NCBI RefSeq assembly: GCF_031583025.1
Contig: NZ_CP134062.1
Location: 992,001 to 1,056,000 of the forward strand
Direction: 5' to 3'
DNA length: 64,000 nucleotides
Source of the DNA: Mycobacterium sp. Z3061
GTDB lineage: Bacteria; Actinomycetota; Actinomycetes; Mycobacteriales; Mycobacteriaceae
Shown: one piece after another, positions 26,654 through 36,021 of the stretch
Position numbering within the stretch: the first letter of the stretch is position 1
Layout of the letters: each line of letters starts with the position of its first letter
Program-made: the position numbers and the translations under genes
Notes under the pieces: model-generated
Database searches by the model: none
What the model was told of the DNA's origin: nothing
Seen by the model: the letters and a program-made list of their open reading frames with translations, nothing else

Positions 26654-28068
26654 GCTTGCTTCACCAGGTACGGGGAGACGGTGCTGCGGTGCTCGTCGAT
26701 GTCGAGTGATCGGCCCAACGCGGGAAACGCCCGCTGCGGACAGTTGTCGCGTTCGCAGACCCGGCAGCCCGCTCCGATTGGCGTCGCAATATTCCCCGAC
26801 AAGTCGAGTCCTTCCGAATAGACGAGTCGGTGCGCGTGGCGAAGTTCGCAGCCGAGCCCGATCGCGAAGGTTTTTCCGGGCTGACCATACCGGGCCGCGC
26901 GCCGTTCGACGGTACGGGCCACCCACATGTAGTTGCGCCCGTCGGGCATCTGAGCGATCTGCACCAGGATTTTGCCGGGGTTGGCGAAGGTCTCGTAGAC
27001 GTTCCACAGCGGGCAGGTGCCGCCGGTTGAGGAGAAATGAAACCCGGTGGCGGACTGACGTTTTGACATGTTTCCGGCCCGGTCGACCCGGACGAACGAC
27101 AGCGGCACGCCGCGCATCGAGGGCCGCTGCAGCGTGGAGAGGCGGTGCGCGATGGTCTCGTAGCTGACCTGGTAGAAAGCCGACAGGCGTTCGACGTCGT
27201 AGCGGAAATTCTCGGCGACGTCGTGGAACTGGCGGTAGGGCAGCACCGCTGCGGCGGCGAAGTAGTTCGCCAGCCCGAGCCGGGCCAGGGTCCGTGACTC
27301 CGCACTGGTGAACTTGCCGTCGGTGACCAGAGCGTCGATCAGCTCGCCGTACTCGAGGTAGGCCAATTCGGCGGCCATCTTGAACACCTGCTGTCCGGAG
27401 CCGAGGTGGTTACTCATCTCCAGCGTCTTGGTCTGGGGGTCGTAGCGGTGCAGCACCGAGTCGCCGAGATCGATGCGCCTGGTGATGTGCACCCCGTGCA
27501 CCTCGGTGAGCCGGCGGGTCAACTCCCGGGCCAGGTCTCCGTGGTGCATCCGCATTTTGACGGTGAGTTCTTCGGCCGCCGTGTCCAGCTCGTGCAGATA
27601 GTTCTGGCGTTCGTAGAAGTAGTCGCGGACCTCCTCGTGGGGCATGGTGATCGCCCCGCTGCCGCTGCTGCCGTCGAAGTACCGTTCTTCGGTGGCGGCG
27701 GCCAGTTGGGCGGTGGTGATCCGGTAGCGGCGGTGCAGGTTGACCACCGCTCGCGCCAGACCCGGGTGGGTGTTGACCATCTCGGCGATCTCCGTCGGGT
27801 CGACGTCGATGTCCAGGTCGCGGTCCATCGTCACTTCGCGCAGTTCGGCGACCAACCGGGTGTCGTCCTGGGAGGCGAAAAAGGTGGCGTCCACTCCGAA
27901 CACCTCGGTGATCCGCAACAGGACCGCGACCGTCAGCGGCCGGACGTCGTGCTCGATCTGGTTGAGATAGCTGGGGGAGATGTCCAGCATCTGCGCCAGC
28001 GCGGCCTGGCTGAATCCGCGTTCGCTGCGAAGCTGGCGGACGCGCGCGCCGACGAACGTTTTAGACAC
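26650..28068 (-). CDS. ramB: RamB-type transcriptional regulator of acetate/glyoxylate metabolism
   Basis: A protein of 472 residues (RamB of M. tuberculosis has about 474). It has an N-terminal XRE helix-turn-helix (VRQLRSERGFSQAALAQMLD, then ISPSYLNQIEHDVRPL), a central IrrE-like domain (VFKMAAELAYLEYGELIDAL), and a C-terminal four-Cys cluster (GCRVCERDNCPQRAFP) found in short-chain fatty acyl regulators. It controls the isocitrate lyase gene, which lies two genes away, and its own gene. I start it at the GTG at 28068, directly ahead of the KTFVGARVRQLR motif; longer reading frames run into the thioesterase. TTGCGAA sites precede it. Confidence 0.93.
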   Translation of the reverse strand: MSKTFVGARVRQLRSERGFSQAALAQMLDISPSYLNQIEHDVRPLTVAVLLRITEVFGVDATFFASQDDTRLVAELREVTMDRDLDIDVDPTEIAEMVNTHPGLARAVVNLHRRYRITTAQLAAATEERYFDGSSGSGAITMPHEEVRDYFYERQNYLHELDTAAEELTVKMRMHHGDLARELTRRLTEVHGVHITRRIDLGDSVLHRYDPQTKTLEMSNHLGSGQQVFKMAAELAYLEYGELIDALVTDGKFTSAESRTLARLGLANYFAAAAVLPYRQFHDVAENFRYDVERLSAFYQVSYETIAHRLSTLQRPSMRGVPLSFVRVDRAGNMSKRQSATGFHFSSTGGTCPLWNVYETFANPGKILVQIAQMPDGRNYMWVARTVERRAARYGQPGKTFAIGLGCELRHAHRLVYSEGLDLSGNIATPIGAGCRVCERDNCPQRAFPALGRSLDIDEHRSTVSPYLVKQA

Positions 28069-28088
28069 TCTGACCAGCGTAGTCCGGA

Positions 28089-28142
28089 TTGCGAAGATCC
28101 GCTTTGCAGACTTGGCAGGTGCGGTGGGATTGGTATTTGCGA
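28089..28142. promoter_or_regulatory. TTCGCAA-type sites in the ramB upstream region
   Basis: TTGCGAA at 28089-28095 (TTCGCAA on the ramB strand) lies about 25 bases upstream of the ramB start and the related TTTGCGA at 28136-28142 lies further up. The same core recurs upstream of icl and umaA, suggesting shared control by RamB. The region also serves the divergent thioesterase gene. Confidence 0.45.
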
Positions 28143-28221
28143 GGCGTCGTTGGCATGATTCGCATCGACGTTCCCAGGGATAACCTGGTTTTCGCACGAG
28201 GAGGAAACGGGGAGCAGCGCC

Positions 28222-29016
28222 GTGAGCCTGGACAAAATTTTGATGCCGGTGCCCGACGGTAGCCCCGATGTTTTCGACCGCGAGTGGCCGCTGCGTGTCG
28301 GCGACATCGACCGGACCGGCCGGCTGCGGTTGGACGCGGCGTGCCGGCACATCCAGGACATCGGCCAGGACCAGCTGCGCGAAATGGGCTTCGAAGAAAC
28401 GCATCCGCTGTGGATCGTGCGCCGAACCATGGTCGACCTCATTCGCCCTATCGAGTTCCAGGACCTGCTGCGGTGCCGTCGCTGGTGCTCGGGTACCTCG
28501 AACCGGTGGTGTGAGATGAGGGTCCGCATCGACGGACGCAAGGGCGGGCTGATCGAGTCCGAGGCGTTCTGGATCCACGTCAACAAAGAGACCGAGATGC
28601 CGGCGCGGATCGCCGACGACTTCCTTGCGGGTCTGCACAAGACGACCACCGTCGAGCGGTTGCGGTGGAAGGGTTACCTGAAGCCGGGCGGCCGCGACGA
28701 CGCGACGGAAATACACGAGTTTCCCGTCCGCGTCACGGACATCGACCTGTTCGACCACATGAACAACTCGGTGTATTGGAGCGTCATCGAGGACTACCTG
28801 GCGGCCCACCCCGAGCTGATGCAGCTTCCGTTGCGGGTGACCATCGAGCACGAGGCTCCGGTGGCGCTGGGCGACAAGCTGGAGATCATCTCGCACGTCC
28901 ACCCGGCCGGTTCCACCGAACAGTTCGGCCCCGGGCTGACCGACCGGAGTGTTACAACGCTCACATATGCGGTCGGCGACGAGACGAAAGCCGTCGCCGC
29001 GCTGTTCACTCTCTAA
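28222..29016 (+). CDS. Acyl-ACP/acyl-CoA thioesterase family protein (Rv0466 homologue)
   Basis: A protein of 264 residues, the same length as Rv0466, made of two hotdog domains. The N-terminal one runs from FDREWPLRVGDIDRTGRLRL to about residue 130 and the C-terminal one begins HEFPVRVTDIDLFDHMNNSVY, the common hotdog catalytic segment with the conserved Asp/His/Asn. These are the acyl-ACP thioesterase (FatA/B-like) features, so it would release free fatty acids from acyl carrier protein or CoA. GTG start at 28222 follows GGGGAGCAG. It diverges from ramB and precedes icl by about 300 bases. Confidence 0.9.
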   Translation: MSLDKILMPVPDGSPDVFDREWPLRVGDIDRTGRLRLDAACRHIQDIGQDQLREMGFEETHPLWIVRRTMVDLIRPIEFQDLLRCRRWCSGTSNRWCEMRVRIDGRKGGLIESEAFWIHVNKETEMPARIADDFLAGLHKTTTVERLRWKGYLKPGGRDDATEIHEFPVRVTDIDLFDHMNNSVYWSVIEDYLAAHPELMQLPLRVTIEHEAPVALGDKLEIISHVHPAGSTEQFGPGLTDRSVTTLTYAVGDETKAVAALFTL

Positions 29017-29320
29017 CCGGACAAGCGTCCCGGTAAATTACCGATGACCTGCAGGTTTCGGTTACCCGCCAGTAGCTTCTGAACCGTTCCAGTAGTTCGC
29101 CAGCTTCGCAAGCTTCGCAAAATGACCACAGGTCATAGCCGAAATTCGCAAGTGAAATGGGTGGACCTGCGGGAATGCACTGTGCCATGGTCGAGTTAGC
29201 ACATCAGTGAAGTCGGGGCGAAGTTAAGCCTCTAGCTTTCATCCGCACCGCGGTGGCTTGTTCATCGCAAGACCCATCGCAAGCAAATTTCAGTCAAAGA
29301 ATGACCGTAAGGAGCACCCC
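29017..29320 (+). promoter_or_regulatory. Upstream control region of icl (304 bases, no gene)
   Basis: This gap contains no plausible coding sequence but is dense in possible binding sites. TCGCAA occurs five times: as TTCGCAA at 29105-29111, 29114-29120 and 29145-29151, and as ATCGCAA near 29264 and 29276. An inverted repeat ATGACC-ACA-GGTCAT lies at 29122-29136, between the second and third site, and the palindrome ACCTGCAGGT lies at 29047-29056. Multiple regulators of carbon use (RamB is encoded close by) are expected to act here. Confidence 0.65.
29122..29136. repeat. Perfect inverted repeat ATGACC-ACA-GGTCAT upstream of icl
   Basis: A 15-base palindrome with 6-base arms, 185 bases before the icl start and wedged between TTCGCAA sites. 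Size and symmetry suit a dimeric repressor or activator. Confidence 0.5.
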
Positions 29321-30607
29321 ATGTCCGAAGTCGGCACCCCGAAGAGCGCTGAGCAGATTCAGCACGACTGGGACCACAACCCCCGCTGGAACGGCGTCAA
29401 GCGCACCTACACGCCGCAGGACGTCGTGGCGCTGCAGGGTCACGTCGTCGAGGAGCACACGCTGGCCCGCCGGGGCGCCGAGGTGCTCTGGGAGCAGCTG
29501 CACGAGATGGACTTCGTCAACGCGCTGGGCGCGCTGACCGGCAACATGGCCGTCCAGCAGGTCCGCGCCGGCCTCAAGGCGATCTACCTGTCGGGTTGGC
29601 AGGTCGCCGGTGACGCCAACCTCTCCGGCCACACCTACCCCGACCAGAGCCTGTACCCGGCCAACTCGGTTCCGCAGGTCGTGCGTCGGATCAACAACGC
29701 ACTGCTTCGCGCCGACGAGATCGCCAAGGTCGAGGGCGACCGCTCGGTCGACAACTGGCTGGCTCCGATCGTCGCCGACGGCGAGGCCGGCTTCGGTGGC
29801 GCGCTCAACGTCTATGAGCTGCAGAAGGCGATGATCGCCGCCGGTGTCGCCGGTTCGCACTGGGAAGACCAGTTGGCGTCGGAGAAGAAGTGTGGCCACC
29901 TCGGTGGCAAGGTGCTGATCCCGACCCAGCAGCACATCCGGACCCTGACCTCGGCCCGTCTGGCCGCTGACGTCGCCGGTGTCCCGACGGTCGTCATCGC
30001 GCGCACCGACGCCGAGGCCGCCACGCTGATCACCTCCGACGTCGACGAGCGGGACCGCCCGTTCATCACCGGTGAGCGCACCAACGAAGGCTTCTACCGC
30101 GTGAAGAACGGTCTGGAGCCCTGCATCGCCCGCGCCAAGGCCTACGCGCCGTTCGCCGACCTGATCTGGATGGAGACCGGCACGCCGGACCTGGAGCTCG
30201 CCAAGAAGTTCGCCGAGGGCGTCAAGAGCGAGTTCCCGGACCAGCTGCTGGCCTACAACTGCTCGCCGTCGTTCAACTGGAAGAAGCACCTCGACGACGA
30301 CACCATTGCCAAGTTCCAGAAGGAGCTCGGGGCGATGGGCTTCAAGTTCCAGTTCATCACGCTGGCCGGCTTCCACGCCCTCAACTACTCGATGTTCGAT
30401 CTGGCCCACGGGTACGCCCGCAAGCAGATGAGCGCGTACGTCGAGCTGCAGGAGCGCGAGTTCGCCGCCGAGGAGCGCGGCTACACCGCCACCAAGCACC
30501 AGCGCGAGGTGGGTGCCGGTTACTTCGACCGGATCGCCACCACCGTCGACCCGACCTCGTCGACGACCGCGTTGGCCGGCTCCACCGAAGAGGGTCAGTT
30601 TCACTGA
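29321..30607 (+). CDS. icl1: Isocitrate lyase
   Basis: A protein of 428 residues, the length of M. tuberculosis Icl1. The catalytic loop [10 protein letters not shown] has the nucleophile Cys191; YCGWNxxx-type segments are replaced as usual by [13 protein letters not shown], and the metal site includes [10 protein letters not shown] and ARTDAEAA. It cleaves isocitrate to glyoxylate and succinate, and also acts as methylisocitrate lyase, allowing growth on fatty acids and propionyl-CoA. The ATG at 29321 follows AGGAG by 7 bases. It stands in a hub with ramB, a thioesterase and fadB2; a hairpin ends the gene before fadB2. Confidence 0.97.
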   Translation: MSEVGTPKSAEQIQHDWDHNPRWNGVKRTYTPQDVVALQGHVVEEHTLARRGAEVLWEQLHEMDFVNALGALTGNMAVQQVRAGLKAIYLSGWQVAGDANLSGHTYPDQSLYPANSVPQVVRRINNALLRADEIAKVEGDRSVDNWLAPIVADGEAGFGGALNVYELQKAMIAAGVAGSHWEDQLASEKKCGHLGGKVLIPTQQHIRTLTSARLAADVAGVPTVVIARTDAEAATLITSDVDERDRPFITGERTNEGFYRVKNGLEPCIARAKAYAPFADLIWMETGTPDLELAKKFAEGVKSEFPDQLLAYNCSPSFNWKKHLDDDTIAKFQKELGAMGFKFQFITLAGFHALNYSMFDLAHGYARKQMSAYVELQEREFAAEERGYTATKHQREVGAGYFDRIATTVDPTSSTTALAGSTEEGQFH

Positions 30608-30670
30608 GCCGAGCAGCATCGCTGCGAGGCGAGGTGGAACCGGACAGGTCAGCCACTGATCGGATTACGC

Positions 30671-30726
30671 CGAGCGTGAACTGACGGCGGGTTTTCAGCC
30701 GAATCCTCGCCCTGACGTCACGCTCG
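30671..30726. repeat. Extragenic palindrome (long inverted repeat) downstream of icl
   Basis: CGAGCGTGA (30671-30679) is exactly inverted as TCACGCTCG (30718-30726), with further partial complementarity inside (ctgacggcg against cgccctgacg). The whole 56-base unit can form a cruciform and resembles a dispersed mycobacterial intergenic repeat. It lies just after icl and before the 30751 hairpin. Confidence 0.5.
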
Positions 30727-30750
30727 ACGGTCCGCAGAGATGAAGTAGCG

Positions 30751-30783
30751 TAGGCCCCGCCCAGCCAACCTGGGCGGGGCCTA
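30751..30783 (+). terminator. Intrinsic-type hairpin between icl and fadB2
   Basis: A perfect 14-base stem: TAGGCCCCGCCCAG (30751-30764) and CTGGGCGGGGCCTA (30770-30783), around a 5-base loop. No run of T follows, as is common for mycobacterial terminators. It would stop icl transcription or attenuate fadB2, whose start is 35 bases away. Confidence 0.7.
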
Positions 30784-30817
30784 TTGCGGTGCAACCACAG
30801 ACTCGGGAGAGGCAACA

Positions 30818-31681
30818 GTGAGCGACACAGCAATCCAGCGAGTAGGCGTGATCGGGGCCGGGCAGATGGGTTCCGGTATTGCCGAGGTGTCGGTACGGGC
30901 GGGCGTCGCCGTGACGGTGTTCGAGACGACCGAAGCGCTGATCACCGCGGGCCGTAACCGGATCACGAAGTCACTGGAGCGGGGCGTCAGCGCGGGCAAG
31001 GTGACTGAGCGGGAGCGTGACCGCGCGTTGAGCCTGTTGACGTTCACCACCGATCTCGGCGACCTGGCTGACCGCCAGCTGGTCATCGAGGCCATTGTCG
31101 AGGACGAGTCGGTGAAGGCCCAGGTTTTTGCCGAGTTGGACCGGGTCGTCACCGATCCGCAGGCGGTGCTGGCCTCGAACACGTCCAGCATCCCGATCAT
31201 GAAGATTGCCGCCGCCACGAAAAACCCGCAGCGCGTGCTCGGTTTGCACTTCTTCAACCCGGTGCCGGTGCTGCCGCTGGTCGAATTGGTCAGCACGCTG
31301 GTCACTGACCCGGACGCCGCCGCCCGCACCGAAGAGTTCGCCAGTGCAGTGCTGGGCAAACAGGTGGTGCGCTGCTCGGACCGGTCCGGTTTCGTCGTGA
31401 ACGCCCTATTGGTGCCCTACCTGCTGTCGGCGATCCGGATGGTCGAAGCCGGGTTCGCCACCGTCGAAGATGTCGACAAGGCCGTGGTGGCCGGGCTGTC
31501 GCACCCGATGGGGCCGCTGAAGCTGTCCGACCTGGTCGGTCTGGACACTTTGAAGCTGATCGCCGACAAGATGTACGACGAATTCAAGGAACCGCTTTAC
31601 GGTCCGCCGCCGCTACTGCAGCGGATGGTCGAGGCCGGGTTGCTGGGCAAAAAGTCGGGCAGGGGCTTTTACACATACTGA
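30818..31681 (+). CDS. fadB2: 3-hydroxybutyryl-CoA dehydrogenase FadB2
   Basis: A protein of 287 residues with an N-terminal Rossmann domain (VGVIGAGQMGSGIAEVSVRAG, residues 8-28) and the ASNTSS and LGLHFFNPVPVLPLVEL motifs, His144 being the catalytic His. The C-terminal helical domain carries GFVVNALLVPYL and SHPMGPLKLSDLVGLD. It interconverts 3-hydroxyacyl-CoA and acetoacetyl-type CoA with NAD(P)H, favouring short chains. GTG start with GGGAGAGG 6 bases upstream. It continues the fatty-acid gene cluster after icl; the preceding hairpin suggests an independent or attenuated transcript. Confidence 0.94.
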   Translation: MSDTAIQRVGVIGAGQMGSGIAEVSVRAGVAVTVFETTEALITAGRNRITKSLERGVSAGKVTERERDRALSLLTFTTDLGDLADRQLVIEAIVEDESVKAQVFAELDRVVTDPQAVLASNTSSIPIMKIAAATKNPQRVLGLHFFNPVPVLPLVELVSTLVTDPDAAARTEEFASAVLGKQVVRCSDRSGFVVNALLVPYLLSAIRMVEAGFATVEDVDKAVVAGLSHPMGPLKLSDLVGLDTLKLIADKMYDEFKEPLYGPPPLLQRMVEAGLLGKKSGRGFYTY

Positions 31682-31698
31682 CTATGGCCGTGCGTTGA

Positions 31699-32640
<942 letters not shown>

Positions 32641-32644
32641 TCCC

Positions 32645-32691
32645 GGGCGCGTCCGGACGCCGCGAGGTGCGACGCCGCGGAGTCCGCGCCC
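32645..32691. terminator. Likely bidirectional terminator between umaA and pcaA
   Basis: GGGCGCG (32645-32651) pairs with CGCGCCC (32685-32691), and inside it CCGCG pairs with CGCGG (32660-32664 with 32676-32680). The structure fills the 54-base gap between two convergent genes. There is no T-tract, so confidence is moderate. Confidence 0.5.
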
Positions 32692-32694
32692 AGC

Positions 32695-33558
32695 CTATTT
32701 CGTCAGGGTGAACTGGCAGATGTCGGTGTAGCCCTCGTGGAACAACTTGGCGCACCCGGTTAAGTACTTCATGTACCGGTCATAGACCTTCTCCGACTGG
32801 ATCGCGATGGCCAGATCCTTCTTGGCCTCCAGCGCCGCCGCCCAGATTTCCAGCGTCCGCGCATAGTGCAGCTGCAGGGACTGGATCCGCTTCATCGAGA
32901 ACCCGGCCGCTTCGGACTGTTCCTCGACCACCGGAACCGTCGGCAGGTACCCGCCCGGGAAGATCTCGGCCAGGATGAACTGGCTGAAGTGCACGATCTC
33001 GTGAGTCAGGGGGAGGCCCTTGGCCCTGGCTTCCTTGAAGGTGGGCCGGACGATCGTGTGCAGCAGCATGATGCCGTCGCTCGGCAGCACCTCGTGGGCC
33101 ATCTTGAAGAAGCGCGGGTAGCGCTGACGGCCGAAGTGCTCGAAGGCGCCGATGGAGACGATGCGATCGACGGGCTCGTGAAACTTCTCCCAGCCCTCCA
33201 GCAGCACCCGCTTGGTGCGAGGCGTGTCCAGTTCGTCGAACTTCGTCTGAACATGCGCGGCCTGGTTCTCCGACAACGTCAGGCCCACCACGTTGACGTC
33301 ATACTTCTCGATGGCGCGGCGCATCGTGGCGCCCCAGCCGCAGCCGATGTCCAGCAACGTCATTCCCGGCTCCAGGTTGAGCTTGCCCAGGGCCAGGTCG
33401 ATCTTGGCGAGCTGCGCCTCTTCCAGCGTCATGTCCTCGCGCTCGAAGTACGCACAGCTGTACGTCTGGGTAGGGTCGAGGAACAGGCGAAAGAATTCAT
33501 CGGACAGGTCGTAGTGCGCCTGCACGTTGCCGAAATGGGGCGTGAGCTGCACTGCCAT
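32695..33558 (-). CDS. pcaA: Cyclopropane mycolic acid synthase PcaA
   Basis: A protein of 287 residues, the same length as PcaA. The N-terminus MAVQLTPHFGNVQAHYDLSD is almost the tuberculosis sequence. It has SAM motif [12 protein letters not shown], the active-site GAFEHFGRQRYPRFF with the Glu that holds bicarbonate, IFPGGYLP, and the end YDRYMKYLTGCAKLF. PcaA makes the proximal cis-cyclopropane of alpha-mycolates in the cell wall and affects cording and persistence. AAAGG precedes the ATG by 10 bases. Downstream 135 bases on, in the same direction, comes the MadR-type regulator; no small genes equivalent to Rv0470A/Rv0471c were seen between them. Confidence 0.95.
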   Translation of the reverse strand: MAVQLTPHFGNVQAHYDLSDEFFRLFLDPTQTYSCAYFEREDMTLEEAQLAKIDLALGKLNLEPGMTLLDIGCGWGATMRRAIEKYDVNVVGLTLSENQAAHVQTKFDELDTPRTKRVLLEGWEKFHEPVDRIVSIGAFEHFGRQRYPRFFKMAHEVLPSDGIMLLHTIVRPTFKEARAKGLPLTHEIVHFSQFILAEIFPGGYLPTVPVVEEQSEAAGFSMKRIQSLQLHYARTLEIWAAALEAKKDLAIAIQSEKVYDRYMKYLTGCAKLFHEGYTDICQFTLTK

Positions 33559-33717
33559 TGCGATGTCAGCCTTTCTGTTTGTCGGGGTGCTCCCGGACAA
33601 AATCCGTCGGTCGTACCTGCAGCGCCCCCGATGCATTCCCTGAATGCTAACCGCTGCGCAGGGGTGCAGTTGCACTCCTTGCGTCACACCCGCAGCGGAG
33701 ACGGCCGGGTCAGGGGT

Positions 33718-34449
33718 TTACTGCTCCTGTTTGAGCTGCTCCCAGGCGGGCACGGTCGGGGACGGGTGTGGTTGGGCGCGGAACTTCTCCAGCGACCCCC
33801 CTGCCTCGACAATTCCGCACAACGCGCTCCAGCTCAGCATCGTCAGATAGTCGATCAACTCGTCGCTGGTCATCCGTGGATCGGACATCCAGGAGTGTGT
33901 GGCCAACTGCACACCGCCCACAATCAGGTAGGCCCACGGCTCGACGCCCCCGACATCCACCCCGGCCTCGCGCATGCGGCGGCGCAGCATCACCGCGATC
34001 ATGCGGGCGATGATCCGTTCCGAATCGGCGATCACCTTGCTCTTGCTGCCGGAACTGTTCGCCATCACGAAGCCGTACGGCTCCGGCTCAGCGGCCATGG
34101 TTTCGACGTAGACGCGGATCACTTCGCGGGTCAACTCGTAGCCGTCCAAATTGGACGACAGTGCTGCGGCCATGTTCGGAATGAGGGTGGTCTGCGCAAA
34201 TCGCATCATCACCGCGGTGGTGAGGTCGTTCTTATCGACGAAGTAGCGATAGAGCACCGTCTTGGAGACCCCGATCTCCGCGGCGATCTCATCCATGCTC
34301 AGAAAACGGCTCTGGCGGCGAATCGCCTCGATGGTGCCGTCGACCAACTCATTGCGGCGGTCCACCTTGTGCTGGTGCCAGCGCCGCTTACGGCCATCGG
34401 TCTTAGCGGTCCGAGCCGGGATGTGTTGTGCCAATGTCGCCGATTCCAT
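33718..34449 (-). CDS. madR: TetR-family regulator, MadR-type (mycolate desaturase regulator; Rv0472c homologue)
   Basis: A protein of 243 residues. The helix-turn-helix is at about 33-75: LVDGTIEAIRRQSRFLSMDE and IAAEIGVSKTVLYRYFVDKND. The leader is basic (GRKRRWHQHKVDRR). The C-terminal domain (WAYLIVGGVQLATHSWMSD) is helical and hydrophobic, suited to acyl-CoA binding. The M. tuberculosis orthologue Rv0472c, called MadR, represses the desA1/desA2 desaturases in an acyl-CoA-dependent way; the match here rests on synteny and family features. It lies upstream of pcaA, diverging from the DUF445 gene. Confidence 0.85.
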   Translation of the reverse strand: MESATLAQHIPARTAKTDGRKRRWHQHKVDRRNELVDGTIEAIRRQSRFLSMDEIAAEIGVSKTVLYRYFVDKNDLTTAVMMRFAQTTLIPNMAAALSSNLDGYELTREVIRVYVETMAAEPEPYGFVMANSSGSKSKVIADSERIIARMIAVMLRRRMREAGVDVGGVEPWAYLIVGGVQLATHSWMSDPRMTSDELIDYLTMLSWSALCGIVEAGGSLEKFRAQPHPSPTVPAWEQLKQEQ

Positions 34450-34534
34450 TCACTACCTGGACGCATCGATACTACGGCTTGCGGGCGTCCGGATGCCCGA
34501 GCGGCAGGACTGCGTGAGGCTTCCGAACAGTGTG

Positions 34535-34547
34535 GGTAACACTAACC
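34535..34547. promoter_or_regulatory. Imperfect inverted repeat in the madR/DUF445 divergent region
   Basis: GGTAACACTAACC has 5-base arms (GGTAA and TAACC) around ACA-type centre with one mismatch. It lies between the divergent starts of the TetR gene (34449) and the DUF445 gene (34549), a typical place for a TetR operator. This is weak evidence alone. Confidence 0.35.
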
Positions 34548-34548
34548 G

Positions 34549-35934
34549 GTGGTTTCGATAGCGGATGATGGTCTGGTGGCACACAGAGCCTTGCCGACAG
34601 TGGCACCCCCGGCGGCGCCCCCGGATCCGAGCGGGGGGCGCGGGAACCGGACATCCCTCGCGGAGTCCTTCGCGGGCGCCGACTCGGAGGCGGATGCCGA
34701 GCGGCGCGCTGCGCTGCGGCGGATGAAGGCGGTGGCGCTGAGTTTCCTGATCGGCGCCACCGTGGTGTTCCTGTTGTGCCGGTGGGCCAACGCCCACGGC
34801 ACCGCGCCGGTCTGGGTCGGTTACGTCGGCGCCGCAGCCGAGGCGGGCATGGTGGGCGCCCTGGCGGACTGGTTCGCGGTCACTGCGCTGTTCAAGCATC
34901 CGCTGGGGATTCCGATCCCGCATACCGCCATCATCAAGCGCAAGAAAGACCAGCTCGGGGAGGGCCTGGGCACGTTCGTGCGGGAGAACTTCCTGTCGCC
35001 GGAGGTGGTGGAAACCAAGCTGCGCGACGCCCAGGTACCCAGTCGGGTGGGGAAGTGGCTCTCGGAACCGACGCATGCACAGCGGGTCGCCGGTGAAGTG
35101 GCGACGGTGCTGCGCGTGCTGGTCGAGCTGCTGCGGGACGAAGATGTCCAGCAGGTCATCGACCGGATGATCGTGCGGCGCATCGCCGAACCGCAGTGGG
35201 GCCCGCCGGTGGGCCGGGTCCTGCAAACCCTGCTGGTCGAGAATCGCCAGGAGGCACTGATCCAGTTGCTGGCCGACCGGGCGTTCCAGTGGTCGCTGAA
35301 TGCCGGGGTGGTGATTCAGCGGGTCGTCGAACGTGACTCACCGACCTGGTCGCCCCGCTTCGTCGACCATCTGGTGGGCGACCGTATCCACCGCGAGTTG
35401 ATGGACTTCACCGACAAGGTGCGCCGCAACCCCGATCATGAACTGCGTCGATCGGCCACGCGTTTCCTCTTCGAATTCGCCGACGACCTGCAGAACGACG
35501 CCGACACGATCGCGCGCGCCGACGCCGTCAAGGAGCAGTTGATGGCCCGGGACGAGGTGGCCAAGGCCGCCGAGACGGCGTGGACAACGCTCAAGCGCCT
35601 GGTGCTCGAGGGGGTAGACGACCCGTCCAGCACATTGCGTACCCGGATCGCCGACACGGTGATCCGGATCGGGGCGTCACTGCGTGACGATTCGGGGCTG
35701 CGCGACAAGGTCGACGGATGGATGGTGCGGGCCGCTCAGCACCTGGTTTCGCAATATGGGGTAGAGATCACAGCGATCATCACCGAGACGATCGAGCGTT
35801 GGGATGCCCAGGAAGCCAGCCGCCGAATCGAGCTACATGTAGGCCGTGACCTGCAGTTTATCCGGATCAACGGAACTGTGGTGGGTGCGCTCGCCGGCCT
35901 CGCCATCTACGCCATCGCGCAGCTACTCTTCTGA
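34549..35934 (+). CDS. DUF445 membrane-associated protein (Rv0473 homologue)
   Basis: A protein of about 461 residues (GTG at 34549; a GTG at 34576 would give 452). A disordered leader precedes a membrane segment (AVALSFLIGATVVFLLCRW), then the DUF445 signature VGYVGAAAEAGMVGALADWFAVTALF and HPLGIPIPHTAIIKRKKDQLG. A long amphipathic helical region follows, and a C-terminal hydrophobic segment (TVVGALAGLAIYAIAQLLF). DUF445 proteins span the inner membrane at both ends with a helical loop. The role is not known to me; an effect on the envelope is plausible from its topology. Confidence 0.88.
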   Translation: MVSIADDGLVAHRALPTVAPPAAPPDPSGGRGNRTSLAESFAGADSEADAERRAALRRMKAVALSFLIGATVVFLLCRWANAHGTAPVWVGYVGAAAEAGMVGALADWFAVTALFKHPLGIPIPHTAIIKRKKDQLGEGLGTFVRENFLSPEVVETKLRDAQVPSRVGKWLSEPTHAQRVAGEVATVLRVLVELLRDEDVQQVIDRMIVRRIAEPQWGPPVGRVLQTLLVENRQEALIQLLADRAFQWSLNAGVVIQRVVERDSPTWSPRFVDHLVGDRIHRELMDFTDKVRRNPDHELRRSATRFLFEFADDLQNDADTIARADAVKEQLMARDEVAKAAETAWTTLKRLVLEGVDDPSSTLRTRIADTVIRIGASLRDDSGLRDKVDGWMVRAAQHLVSQYGVEITAIITETIERWDAQEASRRIELHVGRDLQFIRINGTVVGALAGLAIYAIAQLLF

Positions 35935-35936
35935 AA

Positions 35937-35969
35937 AGTGCTAACAGACTGCTTGCAATAGCAAGCACT
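35937..35969. promoter_or_regulatory. Inverted-repeat block upstream of the XRE regulator gene
   Basis: TGCTTGC (35950-35956) and GCAAGCA (35961-35967) form a 7-base inverted repeat with a 4-base centre. An outer AGTGCT (35937-35942) is inverted as AGCACT (35964-35969). The block lies directly after the DUF445 stop and 53 bases before the XRE gene, fitting an autoregulatory operator. AGTGCTAA also occurs at 16103. Confidence 0.5.
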
Positions 35970-36021
35970 GCTCCGTACCCTGAGGGGCGTAAGCAAACAA
36001 AATCTGACGCAGGAGCACCCG

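Noticed and set aside
33559-33717. Small genes equivalent to Rv0470A/Rv0471c between pcaA and madR
   Set aside because: The gap is only about 159 bases with no supported start and reading frame.
32866-34539. 557-codon plus-strand frame over pcaA and madR
   Set aside because: Antisense to two clear genes, no recognisable domain.
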